Position numbers and translations under genes: made by a program | Shown: in pieces, positions 17,285 through 25,977 of the stretch | How the letters are laid out: every line of letters starts with the position of its first letter | Position numbering within the stretch: the first letter of the stretch is position 1 | Notes under the pieces: model-generated | Databases searched by the model: none | Seen by the model: the letters and a program-made list of their open reading frames with translations, nothing else | Told to the model about the DNA's origin: nothing | Source: Paenibacillus contaminans | GTDB lineage: Bacteria; Bacillota; Bacilli; Paenibacillales; NBRC-103111 | Reading direction: 5' to 3' | DNA length: 64,000 nt | NCBI RefSeq assembly: GCF_003285015.1 | Contig: NZ_QMFB01000004.1 | Span: 310,001-374,000 of the forward strand

Positions 17285-17332
17285 AAAAAAGCTTTCAAAA
17301 CCGCCTCAACAGCGGGTTTGAAAGCTTTTTTG
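17285..17332. terminator. bidirectional terminator between dat and lipM
   Basis: GCTTTCAAAACCGC at 17291-17304 and GCGGGTTTGAAAGC at 17312-17325 form a long stem with a seven-base loop. A residues on the left and T residues on the right let it serve both converging genes. Confidence 0.92.
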
Positions 17333-17379
17333 TTTATCTTGGGGACCGGACGGACTATTCCGCCGCCCAAAATCATGCC

Positions 17380-18222
17380 TTATCGGCGAAGATTCCACTC
17401 GTCCGTCCCGTACTTCTCGGCGAGCAGCTGCGCGGCGAGCTCCTCCTCATACGCTGTCGGCGCGGATTGCTCAAGGGCGATGCCCATTCCTGTGGCGAAA
17501 CCCGTGCGGAACGCAGCCTTTGCCTCTTCAAGCGTTGCCGGCGGCTGTCCGGTTACCGACCGCAAATCGTTGACGGCTACGGCCTTATCCTTGAACGAAG
17601 CCATCAGCCGCTCCTTCAGCGCCTCGCTGCGAAATTTCAGCACGGAAAAAAGCTGCTCCGTATCCAAATCAAGCAGGATCGAGCCGTGCTGCAGCACGAC
17701 CCCTTTTTGCCTCATTTGCGCGCTGCCCGCCACTTTGCGACCCTCTACGACAAGCTCGTACCAAGACGGCGAATCGAAACACGCGGAGGAACCGATCGTC
17801 GCATACTTCTGCTTTTCCTCCTCGGACGCAAGCGTCACCATATGCGCATCGAGACCGAGCCCGCGAAACCCTTGCAGCAGCCCCTCGCTAAGCACGCGGT
17901 AAGCTTCCGTCACGGAGCTCGGCAGCCCCGGATAACTCTCCTCCACGATAATGCTGTACGTCAGCTCCTTATCGTGAAGCACCGCACGGCCTCCCGTCGG
18001 CCTGCGGACGAAGCCCAGTCCTTGCTTCGCAAGCTCCTCGAAGGACACCTCGGCTTCCGCCTTCTGAAAATATCCGATGCTGAGCGCAGCCGGCTCCCAG
18101 CCGTAAAAACGCACCGTCGGCGGCGCTTTGCCTTCGCTGTGCGCGATCAATATCGCTTCGTCGAGGGCCATATTCGCCGCCGCCGAACGTAAACCGGAAT
18201 CGATAAACCGCCAAGTCACCAT
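17380..18222 (-). CDS. lipM: octanoyl-[acyl-carrier]:GcvH octanoyltransferase
   Basis: This 280-residue member of the biotin/lipoate ligase fold closely follows Bacillus LipM. It begins TWRFIDSG, has NMALDEAIL, VRFYGWEPAALSIGYFQ and RRPTGGRAVLHDKELTYS (substrate pocket), and SSACFDSPSWYELVVEGRK carrying the catalytic cysteine. The lysine of GRKVAGSAQ corresponds to the second catalytic residue. It moves an octanoyl group from acyl carrier protein to GcvH, the first step of lipoate synthesis. It has the same length as the Bacillus enzyme. It sits back to back with the yqhH-yqhG pair, as in Bacilli where these lie near the glycine-cleavage genes; no gcv gene is in this window. Confidence 0.92.
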   Translation of the reverse strand: MVTWRFIDSGLRSAAANMALDEAILIAHSEGKAPPTVRFYGWEPAALSIGYFQKAEAEVSFEELAKQGLGFVRRPTGGRAVLHDKELTYSIIVEESYPGLPSSVTEAYRVLSEGLLQGFRGLGLDAHMVTLASEEEKQKYATIGSSACFDSPSWYELVVEGRKVAGSAQMRQKGVVLQHGSILLDLDTEQLFSVLKFRSEALKERLMASFKDKAVAVNDLRSVTGQPPATLEEAKAAFRTGFATGMGIALEQSAPTAYEEELAAQLLAEKYGTDEWNLRR

Positions 18223-18429
18223 AAACGCAAACCTCGCTTTCTTCTTTTTCTATAGTAGTCGAGATCGCCATCTCCGTCAAAACGTCCGCATCCCGCTGGT
18301 AAAGTTATGAAATGCCGCCGTTTGGTTCATACTAACGACATACAGGCTGAAAATAGCGGCTCTACGAACGGCATGCTCAGTCGATAGCAGCACGCTGCAA
18401 AACAACAACAACAGAGCGGGAGGGATACG

Positions 18430-20241
18430 ATGCGCAATTCTGAACCGACGGACGTCACTCGCCCGTTAAACGAGCGGCTGAACGTGCATTTTGACCGAAG
18501 CTGGCTGGAAGACCTGCAAACGCGCTCCGACAAAAACGGCCCATGGGACGATTGGACGCTGAGCCAGCTCGCACTGGAGGCGGAGCAGTCCCGTCAGGTC
18601 CGGAGCTTCGACGAGCTGCAGTGCTTGCTTCATACGCCGCAGCTTAAACCGATGGCGCATCAGATCGATACCGCCAAAAAAGTGCTGACCGAAATGCGCG
18701 GACGCGCCATTCTCGCCGATGAGGTCGGTCTCGGCAAGACGATCGAGGCAGGCCTTATTTTGAAGGAGTATATGGTCCGTGGGCTTGTGCAAAAAGCGCT
18801 CATCCTCGTGCCGGCGTCGCTGGTGCTGCAATGGGTGCGCGAGCTGAACCAGAAGCTCGGCATATTGGCCGTCGCTCAAAAGAAAGCGTATATGTGGACG
18901 CAGTGCGACGTCATCGTCGCCTCGATCGATACGGCCAAGCGCGATCCGCATCGCGATACCGTACTCGGCATCGACTACGACATGCTGATCGTAGACGAAG
19001 CGCATAAGCTCAAAAACAAAAAAACGACCAACTACCAGTTCGTCGGCCAGCTGCGCAAAAAATATTGTCTTTTACTCACCGCTACCCCCGTTCAAAACGA
19101 TATGGACGAGTTGTATAATCTGATCACGATTTTGAAGCCCGGGCAATTGGGCGGACAAGGCAGCTTCCAGGCAAACTTCGTCGTGGACAAGCGGATTCCG
19201 AAAAACGAGCAGCTGCTGCAGGAGCATCTATCCAAGGTCATGATCCGCAACAGGCGGAGCGACGGCGGCATCTCGTTTACCAAACGCATCGTCAAAAACA
19301 TTCCGCTCGACCTATCCCCCGAAGAGCAAGCTCTTTATGAAGGAGTCACGGATTTTGTCCGCGGCCGGTTCAAAGAGGCGGGAGGCGATTTGAGCAGCAT
19401 TTTGTCGCTTGTGACGCTGCAGCGGGAAGTTTGCTCGAGCCGCGACGCCGTGTTCGTCACGCTCGTCAACCTGTTCAAGAAAACGGCCGAGGACTCCCCC
19501 GTCCGTCCGAAAATATGGGAGCTCGTCGAGCTGATCCGCAGCATTCAAGCTAACACGAAGGCGGAGAAAACGATGGAGCTGATCCGCGAAATCGGCGATA
19601 AAGCGATCGTTTTTACCGAATATCGGGCGTCCCAAGAGTATTTGCTGAAATATTTCCGCGAGCATAACATCGTCGCAGTCCCTTACCGCGGCGGCATGAA
19701 CCGGGGCAAAAAAGACTGGATGATGGATTTGTTCCGCAACCGGGCCCAAGTGCTTATAGCGACGGAAGCTGGCGGGGAAGGCATCAACCTGCAGTTTTGC
19801 CACCATATGATCAATTTCGATCTGCCCTGGAATCCGATGCGGGTGGAGCAAAGAATCGGGCGCGTGCACAGGCTCGGTCAGACGGAAGACGTGCGGATTT
19901 ACAATCTGTTTACGAAAGGCACGATCGAGGAGCATATTTTGGCGCTGCTTCATGAAAAAATCAATTTGTTCGAGCTCGTCATCGGCGGTCTGGACGTCAT
20001 TTTGGAACGGTTCGAGCAGAAAACGTCGCTTGAAGCCCAGCTTCTGCGGCTTGCCGTGGAAGCGAAAGACGATCGGGATATCCGCAGCAAGCTTGATGAG
20101 CTCGGCCAGTCGTTCAAGACGATACGCGAAACTGTCGGGGACGAAACGGACGAAGCGCTCCCCCTCGCCGCAGTCGTGGACGCCGTCGGACAAAGCGTTC
20201 CGGTCTACGACACGGGCATCGCTTCGCAGCAAAGACGATAA
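18430..20241 (+). CDS. yqhH: SNF2-family DEAD/DEAH helicase (YqhH-like)
   Basis: This is a 603-residue Swi2/Snf2 ATPase. Motif I is DEVGLGKTIEAGL, motif II VDEAHKLKN, motif III LTATPVQN, motif V ATEAGGEGINLQ and motif VI QRIGRVHRLGQ. There is a short N-terminal extension and a C-terminal tail rich in acidic residues. GGGAGGG precedes the ATG. It is followed 28 bp later by a YqhG homologue, the conserved yqhH-yqhG pair of Bacilli, so the two probably work together. The family moves on DNA or remodels nucleoprotein complexes. The specific role is not known to me, and an RNA polymerase-recycling role like RapA is only a possibility. Confidence 0.9.
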   Translation: MRNSEPTDVTRPLNERLNVHFDRSWLEDLQTRSDKNGPWDDWTLSQLALEAEQSRQVRSFDELQCLLHTPQLKPMAHQIDTAKKVLTEMRGRAILADEVGLGKTIEAGLILKEYMVRGLVQKALILVPASLVLQWVRELNQKLGILAVAQKKAYMWTQCDVIVASIDTAKRDPHRDTVLGIDYDMLIVDEAHKLKNKKTTNYQFVGQLRKKYCLLLTATPVQNDMDELYNLITILKPGQLGGQGSFQANFVVDKRIPKNEQLLQEHLSKVMIRNRRSDGGISFTKRIVKNIPLDLSPEEQALYEGVTDFVRGRFKEAGGDLSSILSLVTLQREVCSSRDAVFVTLVNLFKKTAEDSPVRPKIWELVELIRSIQANTKAEKTMELIREIGDKAIVFTEYRASQEYLLKYFREHNIVAVPYRGGMNRGKKDWMMDLFRNRAQVLIATEAGGEGINLQFCHHMINFDLPWNPMRVEQRIGRVHRLGQTEDVRIYNLFTKGTIEEHILALLHEKINLFELVIGGLDVILERFEQKTSLEAQLLRLAVEAKDDRDIRSKLDELGQSFKTIRETVGDETDEALPLAAVVDAVGQSVPVYDTGIASQQRR

Positions 20242-20269
20242 CTCTACCTATCAGAAGAGGTGACGACGG

Positions 20270-21472
20270 TTGAACGCTAAGCAGGTGCAAAAATATGTCA
20301 TGCGCTTTTTGGAAGCGACCGGCTGCCAGATCATCGAGAAAGGAACCGCCCACGTCACGGTCAAGCTTTCGGTGGAAGCGGACAAAGCCCTGACGAACCG
20401 CCACTACTACTGGAGCTTCGTCGAGCGGACCGGCGCGCCGCCGGAGACGATGGCCTACACATTCGTGTTCGACCCGGAAAAAGAAGCGGCAGGCCCGGCA
20501 CCGCAAACACAGCGGCAAGCGGCGGACGGCGCCGGGCCATCCGGCGGTGCAGCCTCCGCAGCAAATCGCGCCGCATCGGCGAGCGCCGCTTCCGCGACCG
20601 CCGGCGGATCGGCGTCTACAGCAAGCAACGCACCAACTGGCGCAGCAGGCTCTCCTGCGAACGGCCAGCAGCAGGACTCCATTCTCGGGCGTTACTTCGG
20701 CGTCGTCCCTTCCACACCGACAGGACGCATTCCCCGCGAGGAAGTCGCCTTCGGCAGCCGCAGGCTGGAGCAGCTATTCGCCGCAGCGCAAACTCGCGGC
20801 CGTTATGTCCGCTTGTTCGAGCAGCCGGCTTCGACCCGCCAAAGTGCGGCGAGAGCCGAGGATAACGCACAGCCGTCATATGCGGGCGGCGGCTCCGCCG
20901 ACCCGGCAACGGGCCAGCCGACCTCCCTCCGGCAGCCTGCGGCGGCAGCGCGTACCGGCTCGCGCGTCCTTCAAGCCGCCTATTCGACCTGGTTCGGCGT
21001 CAATTTCAAGGTCGAGCTCGCCTGCGATTTGAAGCGCGACGAAATCCATACGCTCGGCATCGATCTCGCGACCGGAGAAATACATGACCATTTCATGCCG
21101 CTCATGGTTCAGAAGAAGCTGTCGCCGAAGCTTCCCGCTAATATTTTTCTGCAGCCGACCAAAATCGGCTTGAACAGAGCTGTTACGATACTGGAAAACA
21201 CTTTGTTCTCCAAGCTTAAAGCGCTGGATCACGGCTGGGCGGATAAAGCCGACGAAAGACTGCAGGAGGAGCTGGCCAGAATCGACGACTACTACATCGA
21301 CCTGCTTAAAGGCCTCGAAGCCGAGGCGAAGGAAGAAGCGGAAGCCCAATACCGCAAGCGCCAGCAGGAAATCGAATGGCAGCACCGGCCCCGCGTTCAG
21401 GTATCCGTCATTAATTGCGGTTTGTTTCATTTGGAAGCGGGTTCTCTTTCACGAGCCGACGCATCTCGCTAA
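20270..21472 (+). CDS. yqhG: YqhG-family protein with low-complexity insert
   Basis: This 400-residue soluble protein starts at a TTG after AGAAGAGGTGACGACGG. The N-terminus (KYVMRFLEATGCQIIEKG, then WSFVERTGAPPETM) and the C-terminus (DHGWADKADERLQEELARID, then a highly charged E/A/K/R helix) match the YqhG family, which I recall at about 260 residues. The extra length is an Ala/Gly/Ser/Gln-rich segment at about residues 75-145 and another at 190-240. Base composition there is clearly more GC-rich. It is co-transcribed with yqhH. Function is unknown, so no reaction is assigned. Confidence 0.8.
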   Translation: MNAKQVQKYVMRFLEATGCQIIEKGTAHVTVKLSVEADKALTNRHYYWSFVERTGAPPETMAYTFVFDPEKEAAGPAPQTQRQAADGAGPSGGAASAANRAASASAASATAGGSASTASNAPTGAAGSPANGQQQDSILGRYFGVVPSTPTGRIPREEVAFGSRRLEQLFAAAQTRGRYVRLFEQPASTRQSAARAEDNAQPSYAGGGSADPATGQPTSLRQPAAAARTGSRVLQAAYSTWFGVNFKVELACDLKRDEIHTLGIDLATGEIHDHFMPLMVQKKLSPKLPANIFLQPTKIGLNRAVTILENTLFSKLKALDHGWADKADERLQEELARIDDYYIDLLKGLEAEAKEEAEAQYRKRQQEIEWQHRPRVQVSVINCGLFHLEAGSLSRADASR

Positions 21473-21592
21473 AAGCCCACAAAAATAGCCGCTTAAATTA
21501 CTGCGGCCGCCAACACATTCTAACAAACTTTTCAAGTCATATTCGTTACAATTAGTGCATAGAATGGAAGCCACAACATCGGCAGGTGAATC

Positions 21593-22582
21593 ATGAAAAA
21601 GATCATGCTATGCTTGACGCTTCTCGCTCTCGGCTTGAGCGATTTCGTACTGCTCCCTCCCCGTCCTCAACACGGCCAACAGGTCAAAGCAGCCGAACCG
21701 GAACAGGCCGATAGAAACGACAAAGCCGCTTCAAGCAGCATCACAGCACCGGACGTTTCTTCGGCAAGTTCGACGGAAGCCGATTCCTCGGATCGTTCCA
21801 GTCAGCTTGACGAGCATATTCGGGATTGGATCGCCATGCTTGCTAAACAGCCTGCCTTCACGGAATGGAGCGATGCGGAGTATGAAACCTACCCGCTCGG
21901 TCCCGGTACGCACAGCTGGGTCGTTCTATTGATAAAAAACGGAAATGAAATCGGCTATTTGGTCGTTACCTCGGATAAAGACGGACAGCTTTCCTTATCC
22001 GAATACGGAGCCGGCGACAAACCGCTGTTCAGTTTGCAAACGCTGTATCAATCCATGATGCAGCGGGAAATCATATCGAATTATACGTTATCCGAATTCG
22101 CCGCGGAGCCGCTTTTGCAAAAGGAGCGTTATTATGAAGGCCCGCTGGAAAGCTTCTGGAAGGTGACGTTGCGTCACGATACGTTCTTCTTCGACGCCAA
22201 AACCGGCGAACGCATGCCCGTACTCGAAACGATTGCCGAGCGACAACATGCCGAACCTGCAGCTTATGGCGGTTTGACGGTGAAGCAAGCCGCGATCGAG
22301 GAGCAAACGGCCGTAACCCCCTTCGACCCGAACGAGAATCCGACATGGATAGCAGGAACTCCATTGTCGTTCACGACAATAGACGATCTAAAACGCGAGC
22401 TCGCACAAACCCAGGAGCTCACGTACAGCGCCAAGCTGCTTGGCGGGCAAGCGATTTATCCACTTGCGGTAACCGGCTTTACGATTTACTCTGGCGGCGT
22501 CGCCTATCTCGCAGTCGATCATGACGGCGACAGATACGTACCGTATCAGCATATGGCGGCGTTAGGGCATTTCTTCCGTTAG
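21593..22582 (+). CDS. exported protein of unknown function
   Basis: This 329-residue protein begins MKKIMLCLTLLALGLSDFV, a typical signal sequence, and cleavage near KAAE is plausible. There is no lipobox cysteine. After a Ser/Ala/Asp-rich linker (residues about 35-70) comes a soluble domain with alternating beta segments such as HSWVVLLIKNGNEIGYLVV and VAYLAVDHDGDRYVPY, which could resemble PepSY or processed-propeptide folds, but I cannot place it in a family. Upstream TACAAT and GGCAGGTG fit a promoter and ribosome site. It is a single gene with its own terminator near 22600-22660, which overlaps the end of the opposing yqzE gene. Confidence 0.7.
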   Translation: MKKIMLCLTLLALGLSDFVLLPPRPQHGQQVKAAEPEQADRNDKAASSSITAPDVSSASSTEADSSDRSSQLDEHIRDWIAMLAKQPAFTEWSDAEYETYPLGPGTHSWVVLLIKNGNEIGYLVVTSDKDGQLSLSEYGAGDKPLFSLQTLYQSMMQREIISNYTLSEFAAEPLLQKERYYEGPLESFWKVTLRHDTFFFDAKTGERMPVLETIAERQHAEPAAYGGLTVKQAAIEEQTAVTPFDPNENPTWIAGTPLSFTTIDDLKRELAQTQELTYSAKLLGGQAIYPLAVTGFTIYSGGVAYLAVDHDGDRYVPYQHMAALGHFFR

Positions 22583-22625
22583 GTTTTTCTCCTCTCCTCC
22601 TATATTGGGGAAACTCCGGCCGCAA

Positions 22626-22832
22626 TCACGATCGCGGCGGTGGGGTTTCCTTCTTTTTTCGTTTGCCGTCCGCCCACATTTTTAACGCAAAAGGAAGCAT
22701 ACCGAACCAGCGATGCTGCCATCTTTCCTTCATTTTGACGCCCCGCTCCTGTTTGCGGACTTCTTTCGGCTTATCCAAATATTCGGTTACCTGCTGGGCA
22801 ATATATTTAACGAGCTCGTCTCCTTTGGCCAA
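22626..22832 (-). CDS. yqzE: YqzE-family small protein
   Basis: This 68-residue protein starts at TTG 22832 after a strong AAAGGAGGGAG; the frame stays open further upstream without a ribosome site. It reads KGDELVKYIAQQVTEYLDKP, then KEVRKQERGVKMKERWQ and RWFGMLPFALKMW, matching the remembered Bacillus YqzE pattern (V-K-Y, D-x-P-K-E-V-R-K, RWFGMxPF). YqzE is encoded close to the comG operon in Bacillus; no comG gene is present here. Function unknown. Confidence 0.8.
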   Translation of the reverse strand: MAKGDELVKYIAQQVTEYLDKPKEVRKQERGVKMKERWQHRWFGMLPFALKMWADGKRKKKETPPPRS

Positions 22833-22989
22833 GTAAAGCTCCCTCCTTTGCGTGCTGAAATCGCGTTTCATTGCTATGTCTGTACACAGTATTTCCCGAA
22901 ACGCCTCGCTTCAACCTCGCCACGAAATGGAGAAAACCGCCTTGCGGCGGCTTTGGTGTTCGATATACGTTTGTTCGTTGGTAAACGCT

Positions 22990-23189
22990 GCAGTCCGATT
23001 TTGCCCACTTGAAATCGAGTACGGTCTCCTTTCCCCGCCTCTAGTCCGAAAACGCCTGCTTGCAGCGGGTATATTACTCGGCACATCGGTAAATCCATAC
23101 TCCAAGCCGGTAAAATCGGACTCCAGCGTAGGGCGAATCCCGATTCCTTACTCCAAGCGGGCTAATTCGTACTACAGCATATCGAGGAG
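22990..23189. repeat. 200-bp dispersed foldback repeat, copy 1
   Basis: This is collinear, with no net gap, to 50821-51020 and clearly similar along its whole length. Four related units of about 22 bp are present. Two point right (22990-23011 GCAGTCCGATTTTGCCCACT, 23041-23062 CTAGTCCGAAAACGCCTGCT) and two are inverted (about 23102-23127 and 23152-23178, ending GGACTCCAGC and GTACTACAGC). The whole can therefore fold back on itself. No gene overlaps it. Confidence 0.8.
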
Positions 23190-23289
23190 TCAGACGGTCC
23201 TTCACGTGCGAAGCATGACCGCCTGCGTACCGAAGGAGCATCATCCAAGAAATACTAATACAAAGACTTTCCCTTGAAGCCTTCGCTTC

Positions 23290-23425
23290 CTTGCGTCTAT
23301 ACTGGCAGCGAGCGAAAAATCACGGTCCGGTTGGTAGTCCGGATGCGCTGTAAACCCCATATCGGCGTCATATCCTTCCCCCTCGGGATGTCCATCGCTC
23401 CGTAAATCGTTACGGAGGGGAAATC
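23290..23425 (+). promoter_or_regulatory. yjdF leader, probable yjdF-motif riboswitch
   Basis: The leader of the yjdF homologue is strongly structured. At its 3' end CTCCGTAA (23398-23405) pairs perfectly with TTACGGAG (23410-23417) around an ATCG loop, and that right arm is part of the ribosome site GGAGGGG before the ATG at 23426. Sequestration of the ribosome site is therefore directly visible. In Firmicutes, genes of this family are known to be preceded by the yjdF-motif RNA, which responds to azaaromatic compounds. I could not confirm the conserved core by alignment. Confidence 0.65.
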
Positions 23426-23836
23426 ATGAAGCTTACCATTTATTTTGCAGGAGAGTACTGGGTTGGCGTCGTCGAGGATCAAGCTGATGGAAAGCTGCGC
23501 GCTTGCCGCCATATTTTCGGCGCCGAGCCGCATGATGCGGAGGTTTTGGATTTTGTGAGGCACGCCATGCTGCCATGTCTGGATGCGACCAGCCAATCGG
23601 TAGCACAGGCCGATTCGTTTACGCGCAAAGTCAGCCCGAAGAGGCTCGCTCGTCAAGCGGCGGCCGAAACGGCGCGAAACGGCGTGTCGACATACGCGCA
23701 AGAAGCGCTCAAGAACGAGCTGGCGCACCGCAAACGCGTTCGTCAAGTGGAATCGCGCGAGGAACGCGAGCTGCAGCGGGAACGAAAACGCGAAATCGCG
23801 CGCCGGAAGGCGAAAGAAAAGCATCGCGGGCGATGA
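23426..23836 (+). CDS. yjdF: YjdF-family protein (DUF2992)
   Basis: This 136-residue protein starts MKLTIYFAGEYWVGVVED. The middle has HIFGAEPHDAEVLDFV and the C-terminal 40 residues are a very basic, highly charged helix (R/E/K repeats). This matches the remembered YjdF/DUF2992 layout, where the charged tail may contact nucleic acid or ribosomes. The molecular function is unknown; the family is linked to handling of azaaromatic compounds through its riboswitch. The start is fixed by GGAGGGGAAATC before the ATG. It is monocistronic. Confidence 0.85.
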   Translation: MKLTIYFAGEYWVGVVEDQADGKLRACRHIFGAEPHDAEVLDFVRHAMLPCLDATSQSVAQADSFTRKVSPKRLARQAAAETARNGVSTYAQEALKNELAHRKRVRQVESREERELQRERKREIARRKAKEKHRGR

Positions 23837-23957
23837 GCTTCTCTGCCGTGCCGGCCAGGCAGCGCTACTAACTTCCGTGAAAATAACCCCGCGCATGTGC
23901 CTAACTCCCTGCACGGTGGCCCGGTACGCGCCGGCAGTTTAACCTCATGCCTCCAAA

Positions 23958-24003
23958 CAAAAACCGCCCCGTCAAGCATATACGCTTGACGGGGCGGTCT
24001 TAT
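23958..24003. terminator. strong bidirectional terminator after argS
   Basis: ACCGCCCCGTCAAGC at 23963-23977 and GCTTGACGGGGCGGT at 23984-23998 form a perfect 15-bp stem. A run of A on the left side gives the T tail for the leftward argS transcript. Confidence 0.93.
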
Positions 24004-24012
24004 GATTCGCCG

Positions 24013-25734
24013 TTACATTTGTGCCGGCGCTTCGAGTCCGATGAGCCGCAGCCCGGAACGCAAAGTCGTTTGAACGCTTTTGAGCAGCGTCAGTCTCGCC
24101 TTCCGAACCGCTTCGTCTTCGACAAGAATGATACTGCTTCTATAGAAGCCGTTGAAGCTTTGCGCAAGATCGACCAAATAACGCGTCACGATCGACGGCT
24201 CCAGTTTTTCCATCGCCTGCTGCACCCGTTCAGGGAACAGATACAGCTGACGAGCAAGCTCGATCGCCTCCGGATTCGTCAACTGCGCCGCATCGATCGC
24301 CGAACCGTCAAAGCCGAGCTCGATGCTGTCGCTGCCGTTCGCTTTCCGCAGAACGCTGCAGGCGCGCGCATGAGCATATTGGACATAAGGGCCGGTTTCT
24401 CCGTCGAAGCTGAGCGCATCCTCCCACGAGAAGACGACGTCCTTGATCCGGTTCGCGCTTAAATCGTTAAATACGATCGCGCCGACGCCGACCTGACGGG
24501 CCACTTCTTCTTTGTCCGCGAGCTGCGGATTTTTCTCTTCGATAATAACGCGCGTTTTCTCGATCGCCTTGTGAAGAAGCTCCTCAAGCTTAACCACATT
24601 GCCCTTGCGCGTCGACAAGCTGGCGCCTTCCAGGCTGACTTGTCCGAACGCCACGTGCACAAGATCCTTCGACCATTCGTATCCCATCAGCTCGATGATT
24701 TTGAACCATTGCTGGAAATGCAGGTTTTGCGCGTAGCTTGTCACATAAATCGCTTTTTCAAAATCGTACGTTTGCTTCCGGTAAACCGCCGCCGTCACGT
24801 CGCGCGTATGATACAGCGTCGCGCCGTCTTTCTTCACCATAAGCGCCGGAGGCATGTTGTAATCGTCCAGTCTGACGAGCAGCGCCCCATCGTCCTCTAC
24901 GAGCAGATTTTTCGCTTTAAGCTCCTCGATGACAGGCGCCATTTTATCATTGTAGAAGCTTTCGCCGGCATAAGAATCGAAACCTACGCCAAGCAGATCG
25001 TAAATTTTTTGGAACTCCTTCAGGCTGATTTCCACGAACCATTTCCACAGCTTGTTCGCTTCCTCGTCGCCCTGCTCCAGCTTGACGAACCAGCCGCGCG
25101 CCTCATCCTCAAGCTCCGGCGCTTTGTCCGCTTCCTCATGAAACTTCACATACAGCGCAAGCAGCTCCTCGATGCCGTTCGCTTCGACTTCCTGCGCGCC
25201 GCCCCATTTCTTGTAAGCGACGATCAGCTTGCCGAACTGCGTACCCCAGTCGCCGAGGTGATTGACGCCGACGCAATCATAACCGAGATAGGAAAAAATC
25301 CGGTACAGCGCATTGCCGATCATCGTCGAGCGCAAATGCCCGATATGGAACGGCTTCGCAATATTCGGCGAGGAAAAATCGATGACGATCTTTTTGCCTT
25401 GTCCGATATTTTGCGCTCCGTACCGCTCCCCGGAACCGATTACCTCCGATACGACCTCGCCTACGAAAAACGCTTTATTATAATAAACGTTGAAATACCC
25501 GGAAACCGACTCGATCCGCTCGACGGCCGGATGCTCCGGGAAAGCTGCTTTCAGCTGGTCGGCGATTTGCGCAGGCGCTTTCCGCATCGTTTTGCTCAGC
25601 TTGAAGCACGGCAGCGACAAATCCCCCATCTCGGGATTCGGCGGATATTCGAGCATGCCTACGATCGTCTCCAGCTCGACTCCTTCCATATGCGGCTTCA
25701 ATTGCTCGGCAATCACTTGTTTAAAGTTAATCAT
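24013..25734 (-). CDS. argS: arginyl-tRNA synthetase
   Basis: This 573-residue class I aminoacyl-tRNA synthetase charges tRNA-Arg. The N-terminal Add-1 domain (about 1-110) is followed by the catalytic core with SSPNIAKPFHIGHLRST (HIGH signature), NHLGDWGTQFG, and LSTRKGN as the KMSKS-like loop. The C-terminal 120 residues form the DALR anticodon-binding domain (VQYAHARACSV, with the tail RLTLLKSVQTTLRSGL). Length and motif order are normal. The ATG at 25734 is the natural start, with only a weak ribosome site. It is a single gene; no T-box was recognised in the short leader. Confidence 0.96.
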   Translation of the reverse strand: MINFKQVIAEQLKPHMEGVELETIVGMLEYPPNPEMGDLSLPCFKLSKTMRKAPAQIADQLKAAFPEHPAVERIESVSGYFNVYYNKAFFVGEVVSEVIGSGERYGAQNIGQGKKIVIDFSSPNIAKPFHIGHLRSTMIGNALYRIFSYLGYDCVGVNHLGDWGTQFGKLIVAYKKWGGAQEVEANGIEELLALYVKFHEEADKAPELEDEARGWFVKLEQGDEEANKLWKWFVEISLKEFQKIYDLLGVGFDSYAGESFYNDKMAPVIEELKAKNLLVEDDGALLVRLDDYNMPPALMVKKDGATLYHTRDVTAAVYRKQTYDFEKAIYVTSYAQNLHFQQWFKIIELMGYEWSKDLVHVAFGQVSLEGASLSTRKGNVVKLEELLHKAIEKTRVIIEEKNPQLADKEEVARQVGVGAIVFNDLSANRIKDVVFSWEDALSFDGETGPYVQYAHARACSVLRKANGSDSIELGFDGSAIDAAQLTNPEAIELARQLYLFPERVQQAMEKLEPSIVTRYLVDLAQSFNGFYRSSIILVEDEAVRKARLTLLKSVQTTLRSGLRLIGLEAPAQM

Positions 25735-25817
25735 AGCGTAAACGTTCCCCGTTTCATGTGTTCTATAGTTTTTGATATATGTAAACTATACGATCGCGCG
25801 TACCGGCATTTCTAAAA

Positions 25818-25845
25818 CAAAGCACCCCGCTCCGGGGTGCTTTCG
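25818..25845 (-). terminator. terminator of the two-component operon
   Basis: AAAGCACCCC and CGGGGTGCTTT flank a four-base loop. On the minus strand it is followed by GTTTTAG. It lies about 135 bp downstream of the response regulator and upstream of argS. Confidence 0.85.
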
Positions 25846-25977
25846 TAAATATAGCATATTACATTATATAGCGAAATTTTCTGAAAGTAAAGAAACCCGC
25901 TCTCCCCGCTGCTTAGCGGCGGTCAGACCACATGCTCCGCAATGACGCATATGCCCGGCACCGGCTTCAGATCGCCC

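Noticed and set aside
24571..25815. 414-codon plus-strand frame opposite argS
   Set aside because: Shadow of argS, which is unambiguous.
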